The position numbers were made by a program, and so were the translations under genes. DNA of 64,000 bases from Streptomyces sp. NBC_00224 (GTDB lineage Bacteria > Actinomycetota > Actinomycetes > Streptomycetales > Streptomycetaceae), in NCBI RefSeq assembly GCF_041435195.1, contig NZ_CP108106.1, forward strand, positions 310,001 to 374,000, written 5' to 3'. Positions 25,585 to 34,600 of this stretch are shown in pieces (position 1 is the first letter of the stretch; the number at the start of each line of letters is the position of its first letter). The notes under the pieces were generated by a model. That model was not told the DNA's origin. It saw only the letters and a list, made by a program, of their open reading frames with translations, and made no database searches.

Positions 25585-26012
25585 GGCCCGCGCCACCGCG
25601 CGCGTCGCGCTCCTCGATGACGCGCGCTCCACACAGTCCGCCTACGTCGACCTGGACCGCCTGGCCGCCGTGGGCAGCGGCTTCTCGCTCGGCGTCAAAC
25701 GGTGACTCGACCAGAACCTCACGGCGCGCTACGACCTGCCGCCCTCGCCCTGGCGTTCCAGGTCAGCACCAAGACCATGCTGCGCCGCTTCCGCGACGAG
25801 GCGAGCCAGACGCCCCTCGCGTATCTGCACACCGCCCGGGTGCGCCGGGCCAGGCAGCTGCTGGAAACGACCGAGAGGACCGTCGCGAGCATCGCCGCCC
25901 GGTCGGGTACCGCGACGTCGGGACGTTCGGCGCCCTCTTCGCCCGGCACACGGGACGGCAGCCGAGCGTGTATCGCGCCACGTTCCGCCGCCACGACGCA
26001 CCCGACGGCTGA
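25585..26012 (+). pseudogene. GlxA/AraC-type regulator C-terminal relic
   Basis: In three frames: VALLDDARSTQSAYVDLDRL and FSLGVKR then TGA, then ALALAFQVSTKTMLRRFRDE ASQTPLAYLHTARVRRAR, then YRDVGTFGALFARHTGRQPS VYRATFRR. Together they rebuild the AraC-type DNA-binding half of a GlxA-like regulator with one nonsense codon and one or more frameshifts. The sensor half is absent. Confidence 0.75.
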
Positions 26013-26175
26013 GCGCGGCGTCCCCCACACGCACCCCCGCCGTCGCTCCGGCCGCATCCGTGCACAGTTCTTCGTTCCCGCGCACCGCACGGAAGCGGCA
26101 GGCCTTATGCTCCCGTTCAGATGGCAGCGGGTCACGGCGAGTGACCGCTCGGGGGCGGCGGGGGGACGGGACCAC

Positions 26176-26529
26176 ATGACCGTCGAGGAGTACTGGAGCA
26201 GGAGCGACGACGAGCTGTACGCCTTGCTGGGGGCGGAGCTCCTGGGTGAGGGCGTGGGGCTCTCCCCCGCTGACGACGAGGACAAACGCCGGTTCGGGCA
26301 GCAGTGGTTCGCCAACAAGCACCGGGAACTGCAGAGCAAGATCTGTCATCACGAACGGGCCCAGGCGCTCATGGGCACCACCGGTTCGGACCGGCTCCTC
26401 GACGCCTACGCCCTCCAGGAACTGCTCCAGCAGTCCATCGGCGACCCCACGACGGCCACCCTCATTGCCGTCCTCGTCGCCAGGGTGGGACTCGGCACCT
26501 TCTGCCACAACGCGCCCGCGCGCCCATGA
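26176..26529 (+). CDS. Small partner protein of a metallopeptidase, unknown fold
   Basis: 117 residues from ATG 26176 (MTVEEYWSRSDDELYALLGA), helical and charged, with DEDKRRFGQQWFANKHRELQ SKICHHE in the middle. No family recognised, no signal peptide or membrane helix. Its TGA overlaps the next ATG (ATGA), so the two products are probably made in fixed ratio and may interact. Confidence 0.75.
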   Translation: MTVEEYWSRSDDELYALLGAELLGEGVGLSPADDEDKRRFGQQWFANKHRELQSKICHHERAQALMGTTGSDRLLDAYALQELLQQSIGDPTTATLIAVLVARVGLGTFCHNAPARP

Positions 26530-27965
26530 AGACCCTGGCGGACCGCAAGCGTGCGCTCCTCCAGGCGGACCGCGAGGCGGCGCTGGCGGAAAAGCGGCGG
26601 CAACTACAGGAACTCGGGGCCCACGACCTGCTGCGACAGCTCGACGACTACTCCACCAAGCCGGTCACCGACCTGTCCATCGCCTTCGTGGACATGGTGA
26701 GCGAGGAGTTGAGTGCCGCGATGGCCGACCTCGGGGCGAGCGCCGCCCGGCTCGACTCGGTACGCGTCGTCACCACGCTCGACCAAGCCGTGTCGGCCCA
26801 GATGACCCCCTTCGACGACGGCTCGGGCCTAGTCATCGTCGCCGACGGGATCTTCGGCATGTGCTCCAGTTACTGCCAGTACCTCGCTCTCTGCGCCGAC
26901 AAGAGGTCCCACGCCGCGTTACGGCCCACGGCCTTCTGGCGGGTGCTGCGCGACCTGGGCAAGGGGGAGGTCTTCGGATACGAGGACGTGCTCACCGCCC
27001 TGCTGCGCTACCACACCGCCCATCAGCGGGCCTTGGCCGTGTCGACGCAGTTGGGGGTGCGGCTCAGCCCGGAGGGCGAGCGGTACGCCTCGCAGCTCAG
27101 TCACCTCGCCTATCGCTTCGTCGTCGGCCATGAGATGGCCCACCACGTTCTCGGGCACTCCCAGGGCCCGAACGCGTTCGCGCCGGGCGAGCACCTCCCG
27201 GCCTGCTCCGCGGACGACCGCAGGGAACGGGACGCAGACCGGCTCGCCTTCCAGGCCACCAGACGAGCCAGTGATAAGCAAAGCCGCAGCCGGTTGGAAA
27301 CAATGGTGATGCTGGAACGGGCCACCATGGCCGCGCTGATGGCCATGATGGCCCTGCACGTGGCGGAGCGGACGCTGTTCATCCACCGCGGTTGCACGCA
27401 TCCCCCGGCCGCGGTCCGGACGGGCTGGCTGCTGGAGCAGCTCAAGCCGGGCAAGCAGCTGTCCACACGCCGTCTCCTGCGCGTACCAATGAAAGCCACG
27501 GAGGCCGCCACCGATCTGTCAGAGCACGCCCGGCCCTTCTCCTGGCAGGCGTTGGACCCGGAGCTGGTGTACAGCCCTATGCCCCGCTCGCACCTGGAGG
27601 CGATCGGCGAGCTCGACGCGCTGCAGTGCGAGACGGAGGCCTTCCACGTCGCCTGGCTGGAACGGCACGCCACGGCCGACACCGCCTGGCTGGGCGAGGG
27701 AGCGCGGCTGGCCGCCGCCGGGGAACCGGCGCCGGCGCTGCGGCGCTGGGGCGTGGACGAAGGGACTTCCCGCGCGCTGTGCAACCCTCAACGGGCGCTC
27801 ACCTTTTTCACATTGAAGGAGTATATCGCCCGGTCCTTCACCGAGCGGGGCATCGCGGAGCCGTGGGTGGCGCCGCACGCGCTGGTGGCGGGCATGCTGA
27901 TCGCCAGGCGCGTGCAGCCGCATCGAGCCCACCTCGTGCAGGGCCCCGACGGCCGTCCGGCTTGA
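26526..27965 (+). CDS. Cytosolic HExxH zinc metallopeptidase
   Basis: 479 residues. An N-terminal helical region (about 1-60) precedes a domain with AYRFVVGHEMAHHVLGHSQ near residue 200, the HExxH zinc site, and DDRRERDADRLAFQATRRAS about 35 residues later. ExxAD-type spacing is like the third ligand of M48 gluzincins. There is no signal peptide and no clear membrane span, unlike classic M48 proteases. A TTA codon at 26919-26921 hints at bldA-dependent expression. It is translationally coupled to the small gene upstream. The target is unknown; a regulatory or conflict-system protease is possible. Confidence 0.8.
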   Translation: MKTLADRKRALLQADREAALAEKRRQLQELGAHDLLRQLDDYSTKPVTDLSIAFVDMVSEELSAAMADLGASAARLDSVRVVTTLDQAVSAQMTPFDDGSGLVIVADGIFGMCSSYCQYLALCADKRSHAALRPTAFWRVLRDLGKGEVFGYEDVLTALLRYHTAHQRALAVSTQLGVRLSPEGERYASQLSHLAYRFVVGHEMAHHVLGHSQGPNAFAPGEHLPACSADDRRERDADRLAFQATRRASDKQSRSRLETMVMLERATMAALMAMMALHVAERTLFIHRGCTHPPAAVRTGWLLEQLKPGKQLSTRRLLRVPMKATEAATDLSEHARPFSWQALDPELVYSPMPRSHLEAIGELDALQCETEAFHVAWLERHATADTAWLGEGARLAAAGEPAPALRRWGVDEGTSRALCNPQRALTFFTLKEYIARSFTERGIAEPWVAPHALVAGMLIARRVQPHRAHLVQGPDGRPA

Positions 27966-27989
27966 AATACGTGAGTTGGGCCTCCGGCA

Positions 27990-28224
27990 AAGCTGCGGAC
28001 GCACCGGATCCGGCTTCGACAACGCCGCCGCGGAGAGACTCTGGGCCCTGCTCAAAGAAGAGATCGGCACCCGAATCTGGCCCGACCGGGCCACCGCCCG
28101 CGCCGAGGTCTTCGACTTCATCGAGACGTTCTATAACCGCCGCCGACTACGCAAGCATAAGGTCTTCGGATACCTCACCCCAGCCGAGACCCGGCAGCGC
28201 CACCCACACGACCTCGCGGCATAA
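27990..28224 (+). mobile_element. IS3-family transposase C-terminal fragment
   Basis: GSGFDNAAAERLWALLKEEI GTRIWPDRATARAEVFDFIE TFYNRRRLRKHKVFGYLTPA E is the end of the IS3 OrfB integrase core. No OrfA or N-terminal DDE residues are present, so it is a dead fragment directly behind the metallopeptidase gene. Confidence 0.85.
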
Positions 28225-28449
28225 AGATCGAGTGTCCAAGATCACGGGGAAGCTTCACCTGCGAGATGTTGACGCACCAATGTGGCCGCTGGGATTCGAC
28301 GGGAGCCCGTCATACGGATCTCATCCCTGGAAGCCTGCCTCACTACAAACACGCTTGCACCGAGCGCACCGTCGCGCCGCCTCAAGGCTGAGATCCGGCG
28401 CGACGGGGCGGCGGGGATGCTTCAGTTCCCGCTTCGCCGGCAGTCGAAC

Positions 28450-28989
28450 TCAGTCGCAGACCGTTGCCGGGCGAATGGCATCGACGATTGCCCCGCTGGA
28501 ATTCGGCGTGTCCTTCATGATGGCGTAGACTTTTCCGCACCCTCCCCGCGCACGGTACACAGGGCCCGCGTATTGCGTGAAGTAGCCGGAGTCCTCTGCA
28601 CATCCGTCGGCAATCCAGTTCGAACACAACTTGAGTTTCATCCATTTGCGCACACTCAGATTGTTGTCCATGATCGCGCAGGTCGGCTCGTCGTTCGGGT
28701 TACCGCCTGTCGGTATGCGATAGGTGAACAGGGTCGCCAGTCGCTGCTCATTGGTCGGGAGCCGATAGCCGTTGTCGAGTACGTATCCCTCACCGCACAC
28801 CACGGCTGCCGCACGCACCTCCCGAGGGTGGGCGGCCGCGAGGGCCCGGGTTTCGGCGTTGGCCCCGGCCGTGACCTCGGCGGCACGCGGCGACGGATCG
28901 GCGTGAGCCTGCGGTGCCGCCACGCCCAGTGCGGCAATGCTCGCCAGCGCGATCAGGAATCTGGAAGGCCTGATTCCCCGGATCCCCAT
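28450..28989 (-). CDS. Secreted Cys-containing protein, probable regulon member
   Basis: 179 residues from ATG 28989. Sec signal peptide MGIRGIRPSRFLIALASIAA with cleavage near AHADPS. The mature part has six Cys (VVCGEG, PTCAIMD, KLCSNW, DGCAED, GGCGKVY and a terminal VCD), suggesting three disulfides, and a YAGPVYRARGGCG stretch. No enzyme motif. The promoter region carries the same TTGTCC/GGACAA module as the SARP gene and the DUF2690 gene. Confidence 0.8.
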   Translation of the reverse strand: MGIRGIRPSRFLIALASIAALGVAAPQAHADPSPRAAEVTAGANAETRALAAAHPREVRAAAVVCGEGYVLDNGYRLPTNEQRLATLFTYRIPTGGNPNDEPTCAIMDNNLSVRKWMKLKLCSNWIADGCAEDSGYFTQYAGPVYRARGGCGKVYAIMKDTPNSSGAIVDAIRPATVCD

Positions 28990-29105
28990 AGCGATTGCGG
29001 TTTCCGTGGACCGCGTACGGCTTGGCGCGGCAGCAGGTGACATGAATCCTCCAGGTGGGTGTCACGGGCTGGTCCGGGTGCCGTCTCACCGTGTGATGCG
29101 TCTGG

Positions 29106-29171
29106 TTGTCCGTCAACACAAACACGCGTATCCGCAGGTGGGGCGCGGACAAACACATTGTCCGCGGACAA
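29106..29171 (-). promoter_or_regulatory. Regulatory module A (TTGTCC/GGACAA)
   Basis: On the plus strand TTGTCCGTCAAC at 29106, GCGGACAA ending at 29152, and the perfect palindrome TTGTCCGCGGACAA at 29158-29171. Start-to-start distances are 41 bp (to GGACAA) and 52 bp (to the palindrome). Read toward the minus-strand gene it is palindrome, half-site, then GTTGACGGACAA, whose TTGACG could be a -35 box. Identical spacing recurs at 40080-40145, and nearly so at 36008-36074. Confidence 0.85.
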
Positions 29172-29352
29172 GGGTCGAAGGGGGACGGCACCGCGAGGGA
29201 CGACCATGGACGGGCGTTCGAGGAGCATTGCGACGCCCCCGGCCGCCGGGGGTGGGCGGGGTGACACCTCCGGCTGCCGCTTCCCGAGGATGCGCCCACC
29301 CGTCCGGTCCGGCGGCGAGCGTGAGTTGGATCTCGGCATCTCAACTGCCCAA

Positions 29353-29367
29353 GATTGTCCGACAATC
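29353..29367 (+). promoter_or_regulatory. Palindrome upstream of the propeller regulator
   Basis: GATTGTCCGACAATC, 7-bp arms around one base, using the same TTGTC/GACAA half-sites as module A. It lies 93 bp before the regulator start, which suggests autoregulation or shared control. Confidence 0.6.
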
Positions 29368-29459
29368 GCTGGACCAGCTATCCGATTCCTGTTCTTCTGA
29401 GGTTGGAATTGACGGCAGGGCGAAGCGGTGTGCGCCCATGAACACCAAAGGGGTTCAAA

Positions 29460-31556
29460 ATGGGCAGGGCGGGACGTCTGCAAGGAGAGCCCAGAGGCGA
29501 GACAGCCCAGGCAAACAAACTTGCTGTCTTTCTTCGGGACATGACCAAAGGGCGTACAGTCCGCGAACTGGCCAAGTGTTACGGGAGCGGCAAGAGCACC
29601 TGGAGCGACTATCGTTCAGGCCTTAAGATCATTCCGCTCAACTTGCTGGAACGCGTGGTCTTGAGTCAATACCGGGACGAGCGCAGCCGAGTGGAACTCA
29701 TCCGCCGGGCAAGGGATTTGCACGCCGCCGCCTGTGACGCGGAGGCGGGGAGGATTCCCACAACAAGCGGAAAGACGCCGCAGCCTGAGGCTTGGGACGC
29801 GATCAGGGAGGCGCAGCGTCGAGCGCAGGCGGAATTGGCGGAGTCGGAAGCGGTCGTGCGTAGCCTGCTTGCCTTGACCGCGAGGCTGCAACACGAGTTG
29901 GGACAGACACTGCCGCCGACTCACAGCCACGCGACCGGGAGCACGGCTACGCCCGCAGGTCGGATACCACCGGCGCCGCTCGATCAGCATGACGAGCCAT
30001 GGAACACCTCAAGGCAACCCCTGGACGGCGACGCCGAGCAGACGCAGGAGTCTGCTTCTTCAGACGACATGAGCCACCAAAGGCGCCGTGTGCTCCTGCC
30101 TCGGGACATCGAGGAGGGGCGGCGGGAAGGTTTGGTGAGCGCCGTCATACAGCTACGGCGAAGATACCTACCTGCCACACGCGGTCTTGCCGCGTTCGGG
30201 GATGCGCACTCCCCCGGCGACGCGCCTCAGGCTGCGGTCTGGCTGCCTGCCGAGGTCCACCGGTGTGAGGCGCATCCGCTCCAGCCCTACCGGCAGCAGA
30301 GCCGAGCACTGAGTCGTTCTGGTGAGGCAGTGGTGCGCGGACAGGTGGTCCGACGGCGCGACTCGATGAGAGGCGCGGGGAGACTTCCGGTTCTTCCGAC
30401 TCGCCATGGTGGCACCCCTGTCCGGCGCGCAACAAAGTGGGCGCGTCACGGGTTCCTGCTCGCCTTCACCGTACTGATCATATTGGTGTCCGCCGCACGC
30501 ATGGAGGGGGTTCGACAGCCCTTCGCCTCACCTCACCCCCCTCCGCCCCCGCGCCCTGTCCAGGGATCCGGCCCGCAGGAAACACCCGCCAGCTCCTCGC
30601 CTCAACCACCCGCTTCACCGGTCGCCACCGGCCCGCGGGCCGCTCCGTTGCCCGGCGCCTCCCGGCCCGCACCCGCTGCGTCGAGCCCGTCCGGATCGGA
30701 TCGCACAGCACCGCCGCCTTCCACCACGGTCGCGGACCGCAGGTCGCCGGGGCAGCAGCCGTCGACCGTCGTCCCCGCGCCGGCCGACGGCGGTGTCTAT
30801 GCCATCTCCGAGAAGGACAGCGCCGTCTTGGAGTGGAGCGGGAGAGGAACCGCATGGACGAAGATCGGCGCGCCGGCCACGAAACTCTACGCCGGAGCGC
30901 CCGGGTTGTTCGCCATCGACTCGGGCACACGTGAGTTACTGAAGTACGGTCAATCGCCCGGAAGCTGGGCGAGCATCAGCGAGCCCGCCGCCGAGTTCGC
31001 CATCAGCGGGCCCGACGTATTCCGCCTGGCTCAGGACCGCAGCGCGATCCATCGGTGGGACGGAGCTCGGGGAAGCTGGACACGTGTCGGCGGACCGGCG
31101 GGACGAATCTACGGCGGTGGAGCGGGCCTGTTCGCCACCGACCCGGTGGACGGCAGGATCTTCGCCTACCGTGGCAAGGCGGAGGTTTGGACGTACGCCG
31201 GCGGTGCCGGCGCCGACTTCGCCGTGACGGACCACCACTTGTACGGCCTCAACCCCGAGCGCACCGCCGTGTTCCGCTGGAACGGTGAGGGTGGCGACTG
31301 GAGCCCTGTCGGCGGTCCGGCGGCCGCCCTCCACGCAAGCCCCTCCGACGTGTACGCCGACAGCGCGGCGGACGGTGGGCTGTGGCGCTACCGATCCGGT
31401 GGCTGGACCCGGGTCGGTGAGACGGGGGCGGCTTTCGGTACCCGTGGCGAGCGGCTGTACCGGCTGGACAAGAACCGGTCCGCGGTGTGGGAATGGGCCG
31501 GCGCCGACTGGCATCGGATCAGCGGGCCCGTCGGCTCACTCGTGGTCACGGGGTGA
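29460..31556 (+). CDS. Membrane-anchored HTH regulator with extracellular beta-propeller
   Basis: 698 residues. The N-terminal cytosolic HTH-like domain is NKLAVFLRDMTKGRTVRELA KCYGSGKSTWSDYRSGLKII (about 20-60), followed by a helical linker with AQAELAESEAVVRSLLALTA RLQHEL. A single membrane helix HGFLLAFTVLIILVSA is near residue 340. After a Pro/Ser-rich linker (about 355-440) come six or seven tectonin-like blades such as AISEKDSAVLEWSGRGTAWT KIG and YRLDKNRSAVWEWAGADWHR. A TTA codon lies at 30936-30938. It looks like a one-component sensor that reads an extracellular ligand and binds DNA inside. A decayed paralogue lies at 40.2-40.5 kb. Confidence 0.85.
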   Translation: MGRAGRLQGEPRGETAQANKLAVFLRDMTKGRTVRELAKCYGSGKSTWSDYRSGLKIIPLNLLERVVLSQYRDERSRVELIRRARDLHAAACDAEAGRIPTTSGKTPQPEAWDAIREAQRRAQAELAESEAVVRSLLALTARLQHELGQTLPPTHSHATGSTATPAGRIPPAPLDQHDEPWNTSRQPLDGDAEQTQESASSDDMSHQRRRVLLPRDIEEGRREGLVSAVIQLRRRYLPATRGLAAFGDAHSPGDAPQAAVWLPAEVHRCEAHPLQPYRQQSRALSRSGEAVVRGQVVRRRDSMRGAGRLPVLPTRHGGTPVRRATKWARHGFLLAFTVLIILVSAARMEGVRQPFASPHPPPPPRPVQGSGPQETPASSSPQPPASPVATGPRAAPLPGASRPAPAASSPSGSDRTAPPPSTTVADRRSPGQQPSTVVPAPADGGVYAISEKDSAVLEWSGRGTAWTKIGAPATKLYAGAPGLFAIDSGTRELLKYGQSPGSWASISEPAAEFAISGPDVFRLAQDRSAIHRWDGARGSWTRVGGPAGRIYGGGAGLFATDPVDGRIFAYRGKAEVWTYAGGAGADFAVTDHHLYGLNPERTAVFRWNGEGGDWSPVGGPAAALHASPSDVYADSAADGGLWRYRSGGWTRVGETGAAFGTRGERLYRLDKNRSAVWEWAGADWHRISGPVGSLVVTG

Positions 31557-31618
31557 GGGGTCGCAGAATGCGTTGATGCCGCCCGACGCGGGCTTCGTCC
31601 TATGTCGGCCTGCTTCGA

Positions 31619-31667
31619 GGGCCTCCCGCCGCGTACCCGGCGTGGCCGTGAACACGGCGGGAGGCCC
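31619..31667. terminator. Bidirectional terminator between convergent genes
   Basis: GGGCCTCCCGCCG (31619-31631) and CGGCGGGAGGCCC (31655-31667), a perfect 13-bp inverted repeat in the 124-bp gap between convergent stops at 31556 and 31681. Confidence 0.75.
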
Positions 31668-31680
31668 CGGCCGACCTTCG

Positions 31681-34600
31681 CTACATCACCCAGCCGTTGA
31701 CGGCCCATTCCATGGCGTCCGCGTAGAGCCGGGCACCGCTGATCTTGGGATGGAAGGACTGGGCCGACAGGCCGTAGTCACGCAGGAGCGGCCAGTCCTT
31801 GACCGGATCGTCGCTCTTGGTCAGGGTCTTCACGATGCCGTGGATGTTTTCCGGGCTGCCGCAGACACCTTTGCCCTTGAAATTGGGGGTGGGGTCCGCG
31901 AACCGCGCGTCGATTCCGTCGTCCCTGGCCATCTTCGCCGCGGTCGCCATCTCGGCGGCCAAGTGCTTGGCCAAGAGGTCGAGCCAGTCGTTGGACGCCT
32001 TCGACATACCGATGGTCAGGGGCCCCACCCGCAGACAGCTCGCGTCGTCGGAGATCAGATTGGGGTATCCCATGAGCAGGACCTTGGCGTTGGGCGCCTT
32101 GGCGTGGATGCGCTGCAGGACGTTCACGATGTCCTCCCGCACCACCTCGCTGATCAACGCGGGCACAGCCTTCACCATCGGGAGACCCTGAAGGTGCTTG
32201 TCACGTTCCGTATTCGTCCTGCCGTCCCCGTCGGTGTCCCGGTCGATCTTCTCGTCTCTGCTGTCGAACTTCCCGCTCTCGCAGCTTCCGTTTCCGATGG
32301 CGATCAGGCATTCCTGGATGACGTCGGAGAACCGTGAGTCGTTGCCGCCGATGGAGATCGGCACGAAGGTGGTGTTCTGGTCGAGATACCCCTGATCCAG
32401 TTGCGGCAGTTCACCGTTCTCCGGATATCTCAGGATGTTGTAGGTGCGTGCGCCGGAGCAGGCGATCAAGTGGTAGTCCATGACGGGGTCCTGGGTGTCC
32501 GCGAGCTCACCGACCGAGGTATAGGTGCCGGTCAGCTGTGCCTGGCGCGACCACGCCTTGTCGGAGCGGTGGCAGGCATTGCGCGTGAAACTGTTGTTCT
32601 TGTCCCGATAGTTCGACTCCGGATAGTAGTTGTCGTCTCCGTTCGAGGCGCCCTCTCCGGAGGAGAAGGAATCACCCATGGCCACGATCTGGTGTTTCGG
32701 CTTGCCGGGCAACGGCTGGAACGCAACGGAGTCCCACGCAACGTCCTCGTCACCACCACCGTCAAGGGAGTGGGTCGACAGGGAGACCGACGGCGTGCCG
32801 GTGAAGCGGAACACTCCCAGACTCATCCAGCGGTTCTCGCGTGCGCGCTGCGGCACCACCCGCACCGGCGAGGTGGAGTCCGTGCCACCGACGACATAGG
32901 TGGCCTGTCGGGTATGTGCCCCATGGTCAGGGAGGTGTACCAGGACTCTGGACCAGCCGATGTTCGGCTCGCCGAGTGTCCAAGTGCCGGTGATGAGCAG
33001 CCGGGTGCCGTCGTTGGTGCCCGGCTGGACGTTCTCCTTGTTCCGCGTATGGGAGAACCAGAAATGATTGTCGTTGCCCGCACCTATCTGATGCAGATCC
33101 ATCTTTCCCGGATAGGTGTTGTTCCAGTTGGCGAATTGGAACCCGAACGTACCGGCCGAGGCGGTTGCCCCGCATGATCTGTTCGCACTGCCCGCCGGCG
33201 TCGAGCCGTTGGGGGTGTTCTCGACCACTTTGGTCCCGGCGGGAAGGCCGCTCAGACCGCACACCGGAGGATAGGAGGTGCCGTCCGGCTGCTCGGGGTA
33301 GGTGTCGTTGAACCGGTGGATCGCGTTGCCGCACTGCGCACGGGCCTTGCAGTCTTTCCACTGCACGGAGGTATTCCACCAGCAATGCAGCCAGTGCGGG
33401 TTGACGTTCTCCGGCTGATCGAGGGTGCAGGCTCCCTGACCCGGTTCGTTGGAGTCACCGTCCTTGATGCGGCCGGCGTCGCAGTTGTTGTCCTGCATCG
33501 TGCAGAAGAGGTCGATCGGAGGTTTCGCCGACGTACGGTCCTTGTTGGAGGACCACCACGCGGGCCGGTACCCCGGCTGGGTGTCTCCCGGGCTGAACAA
33601 AGCGGCCAGCGGACGAGCGGCCCAGCCCATCACTTTCTCCTGGTACGGCCAGTCCTGGGGATGCGCCGCGTGCGAGTAGTCGTCGGACCCGTCCGACTTC
33701 TCCAGGAACGGCGTACGGTTGTACTTCCAGAGGGGGTTGGCGGGATTGTTCGTGAATCCGACTCCCCAGTGCGCGTCGCCACCCGCCGGGTCGCTTCCCT
33801 TTTCCTTGAAACCGGAGTTGTAGGCCCACAGGGCGAAGAACCAGTTCTCCAGGTACTTCGGATGCCCGTCATTGACGGTCAGCCCCGCCCGCGCCGTCTG
33901 GTTCCACTTCTCGACGAGGATGTTCGCACCGGCGGCGATGTTCGCCGTGTAGTCCAGTGCTATAGCGTCCTGTTGCGTCGTGGTCAGCTCAATCCCACGA
34001 TCGGCAAGCCGCATTCCGTCGGTGGCCTGGGTGATGCCGTACCCGCAGTCCGACTTGGCCCAGTCGATCGCCCATGGATCCATCTGCTGACCGTCGGAGT
34101 AGTAGTTGACCCCATAGAAGTTGCCGATCAGCGAGTTCGCCGTCACCCCGGGCACGGCGAACCGAGTGGCCTGCCACATGTTGGATTCCTGCGCGGTGAT
34201 TCCGAGCAGCACCTGGGCGGGGATGTGCCAGTCGTCGACGCGGTCCGGCACCCCGTTGGTGTCCCCATACATCAGATGCAGCGGAAACAGGGACTGCGGC
34301 TGGTAGGCCGACATGCCCATGCCCTTCCAACCGTCCGACCGCGAGACCTGCTTGTTGAGCGTGCCGGCCACCGCCTGGTCAACGGCCCATTCGACCTGGC
34401 GGGGAGTCGGCTGGAAAGCCTGTTTGCGGATGTCGTTGCGCGGCACAGCGCACGTCCGCTCCGCTTCCACCGGGTCGCTCGGGGAGCCGGCCGCCGAGGT
34501 CTTCGCGGTCCGCGTGCTCCTTCCCGGCCCGAGCAGGGCCGGGGAGGTCGCCGTTCCCCGGGAGCGTTCCTCTGCCCTGCCGAGCGGGTGCCCGCCCGGC

